Shown here piece after piece: positions 18,899 to 27,846 of a stretch of DNA of 64,000 nucleotides; position 1 is the first letter of the stretch, and every line of letters starts with the position of its first letter. The translations under genes and the position numbers were made by a program. The stretch is from an uncultured Pseudomonadales bacterium. Lineage in GTDB: Bacteria > Pseudomonadota > Gammaproteobacteria > Pseudomonadales > Pseudohongiellaceae. Under the pieces are notes generated by a model. It ran no database searches. It was not told where the DNA came from and worked only from the letters and a program-made list of their open reading frames with translations. The stretch is from contig CALTDI010000003.1 in assembly GCA_943842505.1 (NCBI GenBank), positions 58,914 through 122,913 on the forward strand, written 5' to 3'.

Positions 18899-19504
18899 TT
18901 GTTAAATCGTTATTATGTAATAGATAATTTCTTTGATAATCCCCAGGGGTTAGTTGAAGTTGCATTGGAGTCTGTTAAAGATCAAAAGCCTGCGGGTAAT
19001 TATGCGGGATTAACGAGCCCGAAGGCCTACTTGGGTCTGCAGCAAAGAGAGATATTCCAAAGCCTGACCCAGGAGCCTTCAATCAATTCATCGACCGATG
19101 GTAATGGAAGGATCCGATTCACCCGGCCCGGAGATTCATTCAAACAGAATATTCACTTCGATGGCTTCGTCGCGACGAAATGGGCAGGCGTCGTGTATCT
19201 TTCCAAGGATCATCCTCAAGTGGATGGCACCGTTTTCTGGAGGCACAAGCGTACTGGCTTGGAAGAAGTCCCCAGAAACGAGGCAGATCTTGCCAGGAGT
19301 GGTTGGAACAATAGAGAGGGTATTAAGTATTTGCTGGAGACCGAAGGGGTTGATGACTCGCTGTGGGAAAAAACTTTGGTGGTGCCCTACAAGTTCAATC
19401 GACTCATTTTATTCAGGCCTTGGATGTTTCACTCCCCCGGTCCCGCCTTCGGTGACACCCTGGAGACTTCAAGGATTGTTCAGACTCTTTTCCTGGGCAA
19501 CTAA
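18899..19504 (+). CDS. DUF6445 family, putative Fe(II)/2-oxoglutarate oxygenase-like protein
   Basis: A 201-residue cytosolic protein with a double-stranded beta-helix layout. His86-Phe-Asp88 in the FDGF segment and His178 in RPWMFHSPGP fit an HxD...H iron-binding triad of 2-oxoglutarate oxygenases. A conserved central strand reads WAGVVYLSKDHP followed by GTVFWRHKRTG, as in DUF6445 proteins. No ATG fits; the TTG at 18899 has AGGAG nine bases upstream and gives a sensible N-terminus. DUF6445 genes often sit near TonB-receptor or flavin halogenase genes in marine bacteria, but that context is absent here. The substrate is unknown. Confidence 0.72.
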   Translation: MLNRYYVIDNFFDNPQGLVEVALESVKDQKPAGNYAGLTSPKAYLGLQQREIFQSLTQEPSINSSTDGNGRIRFTRPGDSFKQNIHFDGFVATKWAGVVYLSKDHPQVDGTVFWRHKRTGLEEVPRNEADLARSGWNNREGIKYLLETEGVDDSLWEKTLVVPYKFNRLILFRPWMFHSPGPAFGDTLETSRIVQTLFLGN

Positions 19505-19600
19505 CAACTATAGACCTAACTTAAGACTTCGTCGCAGTCATTGCGTCAGGAATAGATTTGGGATTTTCATCGTCGGAAATCGAGAGTGCAATTCCAGCCA

Positions 19601-19628
19601 TAAAAAAAGGGGCTCAATCGAGCCCCTT
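19601..19628 (-). terminator. Intrinsic terminator of the PQQ sugar dehydrogenase gene
   Basis: A 9-bp stem (19607-19615 with 19620-19628) and a 4-nt loop are followed, on the minus strand, by a run of seven T. It lies 27 bases after the stop of the minus-strand gene. Confidence 0.88.
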
Positions 19629-19654
19629 CCTAAACCAAACTTCTAGATACTGAA

Positions 19655-20821
19655 CTAATCGGCTGGCTCTAAGCGCACAACTGATGTTGGCTCGCCATTG
19701 CGATCGGAGACTGCCAGATAGATGTATCCATCCATTCCCTGGCGTACGTCACGGATGCGGCCTATGTCATAGACGAGAGTTTCCTCAACGACAACGCTGC
19801 GGTATTCATCATCTAACTGCAGACGCGCCAGTTGTTCCCCAGCTAGAGAGCCGGAGAAGATGTTGCCGTACCACATTGGGAACTTATCGCCGGTGTAGAC
19901 CATCAGGCCTGACGTTGCGATTGAAGGAACCCAGAAACGAGCAGGCTGAACCATGCCTTCTTCGCTGATACCAATATGGATTGGTCTGCCGAATGCGCCG
20001 TAGTTCGCGCCGCGGCCAACTACAGGCCAGCCATAGTTGTTGCCGGGCTCGATTCGGTTAATCTCGTCACCGCCTTGAGGGCCGTGTTCAGATTCCCAGA
20101 GATCACCTGTTTCAGGGTGTATCGCCAGACCTTGTGGGCTGCGATGTCCGTAGCTCCAAATCTCCGGAAGTATGTCGGACTGTCCAACGAAGGGGTTGTC
20201 GTTAGGTACGGTTCCGTCGTCATTAAGGCGCACAACAACACCTTGGTGATTGCTTCGATCTTGCGCCGGGTGTGCACGCAGCGTTGCTTCATCTCCAACA
20301 GGAGGGGCCATGCGGTCACCAAGTGTCAGAAACATATAGCCATCGTCATCGAAGACGATCTTGCCGCCATAGTGCCCGAAACCTGTTGCCTGTGCTTCGA
20401 AGATCTCTACCACGTTTGTTAGGCGATCATTTTCCAAGCGTCCGCGGGCTATAGCTGTTGCCGAACTGTCGGCGGTCTTCTTGGAATAGGTCAAATAGAC
20501 CCAGCGGTTGTCATTAAAATCGGGGTGAGGCAGGACATCAAAGAGTCCACCCTGGCCTTCATAGAAAACTTCCGGGACACCAGGGATCGCTTCTGGAAGA
20601 AGATTTCCATCGCGCACGATGCGCAGGCGTCCTGGCTTTTCTGTAATCAGCATATCGCCGCCGGGCAACCAGGCCATAGACCAAGGTTGAACCAGGTCCT
20701 CAGCTACAGTTACGACGCGATAGTCGTGATTGGATGATTTATAGACGTCCTGTGCACTCACGCTAGCTGCAGCAGTTACCAGTAGGGCGGTACCAGCAAG
20801 TTTTAACAAATTGCGAAACAT
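19655..20821 (-). CDS. Periplasmic PQQ-dependent sugar dehydrogenase (YliI/Asd-like)
   Basis: A six-bladed soluble quinoprotein that oxidises aldose sugars in the periplasm. A Sec signal ends at SVSAQ. The sequence shows the family pattern: LVQPWSMAWLPGGDMLITEKPGRL, GQGGLFDVLPHPDF, GFGHYGGKIVF, SYGHRSPQGLAIHP and WESEHGPQGGDEINRI, which carry the PQQ-binding and calcium-site residues and the catalytic His. At 388 residues it is the usual size for YliI-type enzymes. AGAGGA precedes the ATG and a strong terminator follows. It is transcribed alone. Confidence 0.92.
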   Translation of the reverse strand: MFRNLLKLAGTALLVTAAASVSAQDVYKSSNHDYRVVTVAEDLVQPWSMAWLPGGDMLITEKPGRLRIVRDGNLLPEAIPGVPEVFYEGQGGLFDVLPHPDFNDNRWVYLTYSKKTADSSATAIARGRLENDRLTNVVEIFEAQATGFGHYGGKIVFDDDGYMFLTLGDRMAPPVGDEATLRAHPAQDRSNHQGVVVRLNDDGTVPNDNPFVGQSDILPEIWSYGHRSPQGLAIHPETGDLWESEHGPQGGDEINRIEPGNNYGWPVVGRGANYGAFGRPIHIGISEEGMVQPARFWVPSIATSGLMVYTGDKFPMWYGNIFSGSLAGEQLARLQLDDEYRSVVVEETLVYDIGRIRDVRQGMDGYIYLAVSDRNGEPTSVVRLEPAD

Positions 20822-21535
20822 AATTTAGTCCTCTTTAGTTTCTAAGCATCTTCAACCCATCTGAACAAGACAGGCGAATAGTAAATTGAATCATGTCGTA
20901 TCGATATATGGTCGTGTCGATATATAGTAGCGGAGCCTACTCGCAGGCAAGCTCGTCTGCCAACTGTGCTCCGTGAGTCCCGGTTCAGCTGCTGCCCGAA
21001 GTGGACGGCAGTGATTACGGTCAATCTAGAATTCTCCTGCTCGGAGGTGCTGTTCACCTCGTCTCACCTCGTCGAGCCGTCTGATCCAGCCTACGGAGTC
21101 TATCGTAGTAACGAGACAGGATATAGTCGAAGAACTATAGATTTAAATCAATCTCTTACTGTCCGCTTGAGCTATAGTCGCCGGTTGTTTGGGTTTGAGC
21201 GCTCTGACGTGCGTTCAGGCCCCTAAATTCGGCTACGTGAGGGCTTTTGTGGGTAGAGGGAGGTTTCTGGCTTTTGCAGTTACAAAGAATTACAAACCCG
21301 GCCATTCATAGTCAGTTAAGCATCTGATATTTATCATGGTTTTCGAAGCACAATAGTGGCGTGCACTTGCTTGTAGAGGACAGATTGCTTATCCTTCTCA
21401 TCCCGCATATTGCAGGCAACTAATGCACCCATATTTGCTACTGATTTGGTGTTACTTCGCAGGCCAGACAGCTAGGCCGAACCGATTGACGGGTGCGCTG
21501 GAATTAAAGAATTATTATCTGGAGAGTCCAACAAG
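20822..21535. other. Long intergenic region between two quinoprotein genes
   Basis: 714 bases lie between the divergently transcribed sugar dehydrogenase and quinoprotein dehydrogenase genes. Both promoters should be here. A short GAGGTG/CACCTC hairpin with a 5-nt loop lies near 21042-21058, followed by another CACCTC. A possible reading frame at 20966-21226 lacks a ribosome site and any recognisable family, so I do not call it a gene. Confidence 0.45.
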
Positions 21536-23476
21536 ATGAAAATAAAAAACCGTCTGATTTCATCATTTATCCTGAGTATAGGCACCCTAGCCTTTGCCTC
21601 AGCGGCATGGGGCCAGTCTGGTACTACGGTCGCCGATGGCGATTGGCCGGATCATCACGGCAATAAGTTTGCACAACGTTATTCTCCTCTGGATCAGATC
21701 AATGCAGAAAACGTCAACGATCTGGAAGTAGCCTGGACTTTCGCAACGGCGCCTATTGGGCCCTCGCCGGAATTCAACAATCCTTCTACACCCATCGCGA
21801 TCGATGGTGTGCTGTATGTGACTATGGGTAATACCCGAAACGTCGCTGCTATTGACGCTACCACCGGACAACTATTGTGGCTCTGGCGCCCGCAAGAAGG
21901 CGACCGCTTCGACAAGGCCCCGCGTAAGGGCGCAGGCCGCGGGCTATCGCACTATCGCAGCAACGGCGAAGACCGCATCCTGACTATCACACCTGGCTTT
22001 CTGCTGGTTTCTCTAGATGCCAAGACAGGTATTCCAGATCCGGATTTTGGCGACAATGGCCGTGTGGACCTTTTCATGGGCCTGCGCAACGCCGAAGACG
22101 ACAGGTACGATGACATCGATATCGGCTCTTCTATGCCTCCGTTCGTGATGAATGACGTGGTTGTAGTTGGCCCGGCGCATCGTGTGGGCATGCGTCCACG
22201 CTCCAAGTCCAATGTTAAGGGTGACGTGCGCGGATACGATGCTCGCACCGGTGAGCATCTGTGGACTTTTCATACCATTCCAGAGCGCGGCGAAGTGGGC
22301 TTCGAGACATGGCTGGACGGCGGCGTCGAATTCACCGGTAATGCCGGTGTTTGGGCGACTATGTCGGGCGACCCGGAGATGGGCCACCTATACCTGCCAG
22401 TAGAATCGGCCACAGGCGACCGTTTCGGTGGTGATCGCCCAGGCGACAATCTTTTTGCGAATGCTCTGGTTGCGGTGGATATCAAGACCGGCGAACGCCA
22501 GTGGCACTTCCAGTTGATTCACCACGATATTTGGGACTGGGATAATCCAGCCGCGCCTATCGTTGCTGACCTACCAAATGGCCGCAAGATTGTCATGCAG
22601 GTAACAAAACAGAACTGGGTTTACACTTTTGATCGACTTACTGGTGAGCCGGTATGGCCAATTGAAGAATTGCCCGTTCCTGCTGGTGAAGTGCCAGGCG
22701 AGTGGTATGCGCCAACGCAGCCATTTCCTACACGACCAGCTCCCTTCGATCGTCAGGGTGTCTCGGAAGACGATATAATTGATTTCACGCCGGAGCTTCG
22801 CGCAGCGGCTATGGAAGCGGTCTCGGATTTTCGATTTGGCCCAAATCTTTATACGCCACCGTCTTTGGTTGACGCGGCAGATGGCACTAAGGGTGTTCTC
22901 AGCCTGCCTTCTTCAACCGGTGGAGCTAACTGGGAAGGAGCGGCGCTGGATCCAGAAACAGGCATTATCTACGTTCCCTCCAGAACGGCTCTGGCGATTC
23001 TGTCAGTAGGTAACGATCCCGATTCTGATCTTGCCTATTCGATGGCGTTTGGTGTGCGAGTGCCACGAGTGCAAGGCCTGGATGTTATCAAGCCTCCATA
23101 TGGCCGCATCACTGCGATCGATATGAACAGTGGCGATCACGTGTTTCAGGTAGCTAATGCCGACACGCCGGATCGAATCAAGAACCATCCGGCTCTGCAG
23201 GGTGTGGACATTCCGCGAACAGGCGTGCCTACGAGAGCGGGATTAGTACTAACTAAGACTTTGCTGTTTGCTGGCGAAGGCGGTGGTGGCCCAGGCGCCA
23301 GCCCGATCTTCCGAGCATACGATAAGCAAACCGGCGAGATAGTTGCCGAAATAGATCTGCCCAATACACAATCCGGGCAACCCATGACCTACGAGGTCGA
23401 TGGCAAGCAATATATTGCCATGTTTGTAAGCGGTAGCGGCGGGCCAGCTCAACTAGTTGCCCTAGCCTTACCGTAA
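21536..23476 (+). CDS. Exported PQQ-dependent quinoprotein dehydrogenase, glucose/quinate type
   Basis: A 646-residue quinoprotein whose propeller resembles membrane glucose/quinate dehydrogenases but which has a Sec signal (ending AAWGQ) instead of the five-helix membrane domain. Motifs include DWPDHHGNKFAQRYSPLDQIN, TGQLLWLWRP, RPGDNLFANALVAVDIKTG, HHDIWDWDNPAAPI and the C-terminal GGGGPGASPIFRAYDKQTGE, which line the PQQ site. It would pass electrons to a periplasmic cytochrome or quinone. Two YceI genes follow at 20 and 33 bases and probably form an operon with it; YceI proteins bind polyisoprenoids, so a quinone carrier role is possible but unproven. Confidence 0.88.
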   Translation: MKIKNRLISSFILSIGTLAFASAAWGQSGTTVADGDWPDHHGNKFAQRYSPLDQINAENVNDLEVAWTFATAPIGPSPEFNNPSTPIAIDGVLYVTMGNTRNVAAIDATTGQLLWLWRPQEGDRFDKAPRKGAGRGLSHYRSNGEDRILTITPGFLLVSLDAKTGIPDPDFGDNGRVDLFMGLRNAEDDRYDDIDIGSSMPPFVMNDVVVVGPAHRVGMRPRSKSNVKGDVRGYDARTGEHLWTFHTIPERGEVGFETWLDGGVEFTGNAGVWATMSGDPEMGHLYLPVESATGDRFGGDRPGDNLFANALVAVDIKTGERQWHFQLIHHDIWDWDNPAAPIVADLPNGRKIVMQVTKQNWVYTFDRLTGEPVWPIEELPVPAGEVPGEWYAPTQPFPTRPAPFDRQGVSEDDIIDFTPELRAAAMEAVSDFRFGPNLYTPPSLVDAADGTKGVLSLPSSTGGANWEGAALDPETGIIYVPSRTALAILSVGNDPDSDLAYSMAFGVRVPRVQGLDVIKPPYGRITAIDMNSGDHVFQVANADTPDRIKNHPALQGVDIPRTGVPTRAGLVLTKTLLFAGEGGGGPGASPIFRAYDKQTGEIVAEIDLPNTQSGQPMTYEVDGKQYIAMFVSGSGGPAQLVALALP

Positions 23477-23496
23477 TTTTTGAACCAGGAGTTATT

Positions 23497-24078
23497 ATGA
23501 CTATGCGAACTTTATTAAATCGAGCAGCACTAGCACTACCTTTGCTTTTAATCGGTCTACCTGTGCAAGCAGCAAACTGGGTCATCGATCCGGGAATGTC
23601 TGAGGTGGTCTTTACATATGCCTACGGAACGGACCCCTATGAAGGTCGATTTACAAATGTTCAGGCTACCTTTGATATTGACCCGATGCGCCCTACCAGT
23701 TGCGAATTTAACGTAACTATTAATATCGCAGATATTGCTGTCGATTCACCAGAAGTTCTTGATTACTTGCTCGACTATGAGTTGTTCGACGTAGACTCTT
23801 GGCCAACTGCGACGTTTAAGGCAGAGAAATGCCGTTTAACTGGCGTCACTTCTTTCGAAGCCGACGGTACGCTAACGATTCGCGACCAGACTCATCCACT
23901 TACTTTTCCATTCGATCTCAATATCGAGACCTGTGATGGGCAAGTTTGTTTTAACCTCACAAGTGAAGTAGTCATTCAGCGCCTAGACTACGGTGTTGGT
24001 CAGGGTTACTGGGCAAATACTTCCGAGGTTCCAAACGATGTAACCGTTACTGTCGATGTCTACGCGGTTCAAGAATAA
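23497..24078 (+). CDS. Periplasmic YceI family protein
   Basis: A Sec signal (ending VQA) precedes a lipocalin-like YceI barrel of about 170 residues. The family pattern is present: WVIDPGMSEVVFTYAYG, an F.D..RPTSCEFNVTI strand, the DYELFDVDSWPTATFKAEKC segment and a TLTIRDQTHPLTFPFDL strand. YceI proteins bind long polyisoprenoid molecules in E. coli-type periplasms and often accompany cytochromes. Two pairs of Cys (in SCEF/KCRL and ETCDGQVCF) may form disulfides. AGGAG precedes the ATG. It sits between the quinoprotein gene and a second YceI gene. Confidence 0.88.
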   Translation: MTMRTLLNRAALALPLLLIGLPVQAANWVIDPGMSEVVFTYAYGTDPYEGRFTNVQATFDIDPMRPTSCEFNVTINIADIAVDSPEVLDYLLDYELFDVDSWPTATFKAEKCRLTGVTSFEADGTLTIRDQTHPLTFPFDLNIETCDGQVCFNLTSEVVIQRLDYGVGQGYWANTSEVPNDVTVTVDVYAVQE

Positions 24079-24111
24079 TTTAATTAGTTATCTAACAAAT
24101 AGGCTATAACA

Positions 24112-24750
24112 ATGTTTACTAGAATATTTTCCAATTTCCGTCGTCTTTCTTTGTTACTGGTTTGTTCGGCATTCCTGGTTTCATGCGATCGTTTGCTGAC
24201 GCCTGATTTTAATACCGATGTAACTGAGCTTAGAGGAGGGGCGTATACGCTGGATCCAGACCATGCAACGCTGCTTTGGAAAATTAATCATCTAGGTTTT
24301 TCTACGTTTATTGGTCGCTTCAATGACTTCGATGCATCTCTGGATTTCGATCCGGAGAACATCGAAGCTTCACAAGTGGAGGTTGTGATCAACACGGCTG
24401 GGCTTGATATCAACAACGAAGAATTCGCAGAAGAGCTTCGTGGTGATGCCTGGTTTAATGTCGAACAGTTTCCGCAGGCCGTGTTTAGAACCACGTCTTT
24501 TGTCGAATCTATCGATGAAGATACTTTCGTATTTGCCGGTGACTTGACTCTATTAGGCGTTACGGCTCCGGTTGATCTGGAAATAAACTTTCACGGTGGT
24601 GGCCGTAATTTCCTTACGCGTAGCTACACACTCGGTTTCTCGGCTAGCACTAGTTTCTTGCGTTCGGACTACGGTCTGGATCGATTCACCAGCTTCGGCG
24701 TTGGCGACGAAATCGAATTAGAAATTCATGTTGAGTTTATGGCGCTATAG
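24112..24750 (+). CDS. YceI family lipoprotein
   Basis: A second YceI paralogue, this one a lipoprotein: the signal peptide ends in LVSC with Cys25. The barrel shows YTLDPDHATLLWKINHLGFSTFIGRF, VEVVINTAGLDIN, AWFNVEQFPQAVF and FAGDLTLLGVTAPVDLEI, closer to the canonical YceI pattern than its neighbour. It is likely anchored in the outer or inner membrane facing the periplasm. It follows the first YceI by 33 bases and is closed by a terminator, so the quinoprotein and the two YceI genes probably form one transcript. Confidence 0.9.
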   Translation: MFTRIFSNFRRLSLLLVCSAFLVSCDRLLTPDFNTDVTELRGGAYTLDPDHATLLWKINHLGFSTFIGRFNDFDASLDFDPENIEASQVEVVINTAGLDINNEEFAEELRGDAWFNVEQFPQAVFRTTSFVESIDEDTFVFAGDLTLLGVTAPVDLEINFHGGGRNFLTRSYTLGFSASTSFLRSDYGLDRFTSFGVGDEIELEIHVEFMAL

Positions 24751-24779
24751 CCAGACACACTCAACAGTAAGGTTAAATA

Positions 24780-24814
24780 GAAACCCCATTCGGCATAGTC
24801 GGATGGGGTTTTTT
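24780..24814 (+). terminator. Intrinsic terminator after the quinoprotein/YceI operon
   Basis: Stem AACCCCAT...ATGGGGTT with a short inner CG extension and a 7-nt loop, followed by six T. It lies 30 bases after the stop of the second YceI gene. Confidence 0.88.
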
Positions 24815-24952
24815 ATTGGATGCCTGGCCTAGTCCGGTATCTGATGTCGACACCGGGCCCGAAGTATTGGTGTTGCCTGCCATTTGAGGCATACTTCTAA
24901 CTCTTCAATCTATCTATAAGCCATTATCATAAAACCTTAGGGAGCTTTGCAC

Positions 24953-27442
24953 ATGCCTTTCCCAAGACTAAGTCCAGGCCCGAGACTGAAAAAGACCCGG
25001 TTAAGCCTGGCTATTCTGACAGCAACAACGGTGTTTGGATTATCTTCAGTAGCTCAAGCACAGGTGCCCATTATCCAACCCGGGGCACCAGGGCAGGCAA
25101 GTCGTGTCATCACGGCGGAAGAAGCCTCAAATCTCGCTGACCTTTCCTACTCACTTGGTGATATACAGTTTCTGCGAGGCATGATTCCGCATCACGCGCA
25201 GGCTAAGGAGATGTCAGCGCTGGCGGAAGAGCGGACGAATAACCCGACAGTTCTGGCGGTAGCCGAACGCATCACTCTGTCTCAAGACGATGAAATTTCC
25301 ATGATGCAGGGGTGGTTGCGTGATCAGGGGCTCGAAGTGCCGGCCGACGATGTTCATCATCAACCGGGCTTCGAGCGTATGAAGGGTATGCTTAGCGATG
25401 AGCAGATGGAGGAGCTTGCCGCCGCATCCGGCCCCGAGTTCGATCGTCTCTATTTAGAGTCTATGATCGACCACCATCAGGGTGCTCTGGAGATGGTCGA
25501 GATGCTACTGGACCAGCGCGGTTCCGCGCAGGATCCACTACTGTATGAATTTACCTCCGATGTAACCTCCGATCAGACCTCGGAAATTGAACGCATGGAT
25601 ACCTTGCTCGCGAGCTTTAATCCGGACCCGCGGGTTGGCCTGGCAGCTGGCTTCAGAGATGCCGGAGAGGCCTCATTGAACATGGAGGTAGTCGCGTCAT
25701 TGCCTAAGCCGGCGGGCTTCTTCGACCCGGATCGACCCTCCGGCATATCGGCGCGGCGTCTGCAAGAGATTGAAGAGGAGGCAGAAGCTGCGAACGGCAA
25801 TGCGCCGGAGACGCCGACTGAAGACGAGGAGGAGGATGAAAACTCCGATCCGCGCCCGGCCCTGCTTAGCTTCTCTAATACCGACCTGCTTTTTGCAGGT
25901 GACTACATGGTTGCCGGAAACTACCATGGCTTCAATGCCTACGACATAAGCGATGCACAGTCACCACGACATATCTCATCGGTTGTCTGCCCGGGTGGGC
26001 AGGGTGATGTGTCTTTGGTTGGTAATCTTCTGATCATGTCCGTACAGGAGACTCGCGGCCGACTGGATTGTGGATTACAAGGAGTGCCGGAATCCGTGAG
26101 TGATGAGCGGGTGAAGGGCATTCGCATATTCGATGTCAGTGACTTCACTAATCCAACCCAGGTTGCGGCCGTACAGACTTGCCGCGGCTCGCACACACAT
26201 ACTGTAGTGTCTGATCCGAATACGAATTCGGGCAATATCTATGTCTACGTGTCGGGCACGAGTGGTGTGCGCGATGACGAGGAGCTGGCAGGCTGTTCCG
26301 ATGACTCTCCCTTCGAGGATGAAAATTCGGCGCTGTTTCGCATAGAAGTAATCGAAATTCCTGCGCAGAACCCTGCCGCGGCGCGCATCGTTAACCGACC
26401 GTTTATTTTTGCGGACACTGACTCGGGCACGCTAGCGGGCCTGTGGGATGGTGGCGATCACGGCGAGGGAACACAGACTACCAGTCAGACCAACCAATGC
26501 CATGACATCACGACGTTTCCAGGCATCGGTTTGGCAGCCGGCGCCTGTTCGGGCAATGGCATACTCATGGATATTTCCGACCCTGCGAATCCCGAGCGTC
26601 TCGACCAGGTTATCGATCCTGGCTTTGCCTACTGGCATTCCGCTACTTTCAACAATCGCGGTGACAAGGTGATCTTTACCGATGAGTGGGGTGGTGGTGG
26701 CCGGCCTAGATGCAGGGCGCAGGACCCTCTTACCTGGGGCGCGGATGCGTTCTACGACATCGTCGACGGCAAGCTGCAATTTCGCAGTCACTATAAGATG
26801 TCGGCCCCGCAGACAGACACAGAGAACTGTGTTGCCCACAATGGGTCTCTGATACCGGTGCCTGGCCGTGATCTTTTCGTACAAGCCTGGTACCAGGGTG
26901 GCGTGTCGGTTGTGGATTTCACCGATTCAATGAACCCTACTGAGATCGCCTTCTTCGACCGTGGCCCTATCGATGCCGAGGAGTTAATTACCGGAGGCTA
27001 CTGGTCTACGTACTGGTATAACGGCCACATCTACGGCACTGAAATTTCTCGTGGACTCGATGTGTTAGCGTTGCAGCCAAGCGATTATCTAAGCGCCAAT
27101 GAGATCGCGGCGGCTTCGCTGCCCGAACTAAACGGCATCGTTAATGCGCAGACGCAGCAGATCGTCGAGTGGCCTAGGGTGCCGGTTGTGGCACGGGCCT
27201 ATCTCGACCAGTTGCTCAGAGAGAACACTATAGATTCGGCGCAGGCCGCTGAACTGGTTGATGCGCTAGACCGTGCCGAGGCATTACTCGATGGTGGTAA
27301 TGGCAGTCGTCGCAGCACGACGCGCGACCTGAACAATTTAGCCGATGATTTCTCCGATGCGGCGGATGGCTATACCGGCATGTCGGGTACTCGTTATGCC
27401 GCTCTTGCGGAAACCCTGGAAGGCATAGCGGATAGCCTGTAA
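24953..27442 (+). CDS. Exported DUF305 plus LVIVD-repeat fusion protein
   Basis: After a Sec signal (ending AQAQ, about residue 38) comes a DUF305 four-helix domain (about 60-225) with two matching half-motifs, GMIPHHAQAKEMS and SMIDHHQGALEMVEM, which are ferritin-like His/Met pairs that bind metal in related proteins. An acidic linker (about 270-300, rich in Glu and Asp) leads to a beta-propeller of LVIVD-type repeats (YDISDAQSP, IFDVSDFTNP, LMDISDPANP, VVDFTDSMNP). A helical C-terminus follows. ATG at 24953 has GGGAG eight bases upstream. DUF305 proteins are often linked with copper handling; the function of the fusion is unknown. Confidence 0.88.
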   Translation: MPFPRLSPGPRLKKTRLSLAILTATTVFGLSSVAQAQVPIIQPGAPGQASRVITAEEASNLADLSYSLGDIQFLRGMIPHHAQAKEMSALAEERTNNPTVLAVAERITLSQDDEISMMQGWLRDQGLEVPADDVHHQPGFERMKGMLSDEQMEELAAASGPEFDRLYLESMIDHHQGALEMVEMLLDQRGSAQDPLLYEFTSDVTSDQTSEIERMDTLLASFNPDPRVGLAAGFRDAGEASLNMEVVASLPKPAGFFDPDRPSGISARRLQEIEEEAEAANGNAPETPTEDEEEDENSDPRPALLSFSNTDLLFAGDYMVAGNYHGFNAYDISDAQSPRHISSVVCPGGQGDVSLVGNLLIMSVQETRGRLDCGLQGVPESVSDERVKGIRIFDVSDFTNPTQVAAVQTCRGSHTHTVVSDPNTNSGNIYVYVSGTSGVRDDEELAGCSDDSPFEDENSALFRIEVIEIPAQNPAAARIVNRPFIFADTDSGTLAGLWDGGDHGEGTQTTSQTNQCHDITTFPGIGLAAGACSGNGILMDISDPANPERLDQVIDPGFAYWHSATFNNRGDKVIFTDEWGGGGRPRCRAQDPLTWGADAFYDIVDGKLQFRSHYKMSAPQTDTENCVAHNGSLIPVPGRDLFVQAWYQGGVSVVDFTDSMNPTEIAFFDRGPIDAEELITGGYWSTYWYNGHIYGTEISRGLDVLALQPSDYLSANEIAAASLPELNGIVNAQTQQIVEWPRVPVVARAYLDQLLRENTIDSAQAAELVDALDRAEALLDGGNGSRRSTTRDLNNLADDFSDAADGYTGMSGTRYAALAETLEGIADSL

Positions 27443-27458
27443 GGGAAGATAGAAACCC

Positions 27459-27500
27459 GGCCGGCCATGCTCACTGTAGAGTGAGCATGGCCGGCCTTTT
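27459..27500 (+). terminator. Strong intrinsic terminator
   Basis: A perfect 17-bp stem (27459-27475 with 27480-27496) with a 4-nt loop is followed by TTTTTATT, 16 bases after the stop of the DUF305-LVIVD gene. Confidence 0.95.
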
Positions 27501-27846
27501 TATTGTCTAGAAAAAGAGAATTGGAGTCTTGCTGTAGGCTCTGCTCTGGCAAGCAACACAGTGATTTTCTCATCGAGGTGGGCCATAACAGGTAGTAAGA
27601 GCAGGTAGTAAGAAGACATAGCAACAAGGGAAACAAATAAATGGCCTCTTCGGCAGCGGGCACAGTGGTAACCGTGCAGGGAGCAATTGGCATAGCGCTT
27701 GAGAGAAGTTGCCGAGAACAAGGAATTCGACCCTTCCAGGTCACCGAATAGTGCGCAATTCAGTACCTCTGCCTGAGGAATACAGGCAGAAGCTAAAAAC
27801 GGTAAATTGCGCTAAACTGCCAAGACAAGAATAAAGGAGCCAAAAA
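27501..27846. other. Intergenic region upstream of the exported unknown gene
   Basis: About 345 bases with no supported gene. It includes a short direct repeat around 27592-27610 (GGTAGTAAGA twice) and the AAAGGAG ribosome site at its end. Confidence 0.4.

Noticed and set aside
18732..18965. Minus-strand frame with repeated SNLQ/SFRPSNLQTFK-like residues
   Set aside because: It only translates the octamer tandem repeat and overlaps the start of a supported gene.
20966..21226. Possible 86-codon gene in the long intergenic region
   Set aside because: It has no ribosome site and no family resemblance, and it overlaps the region needed for promoters.
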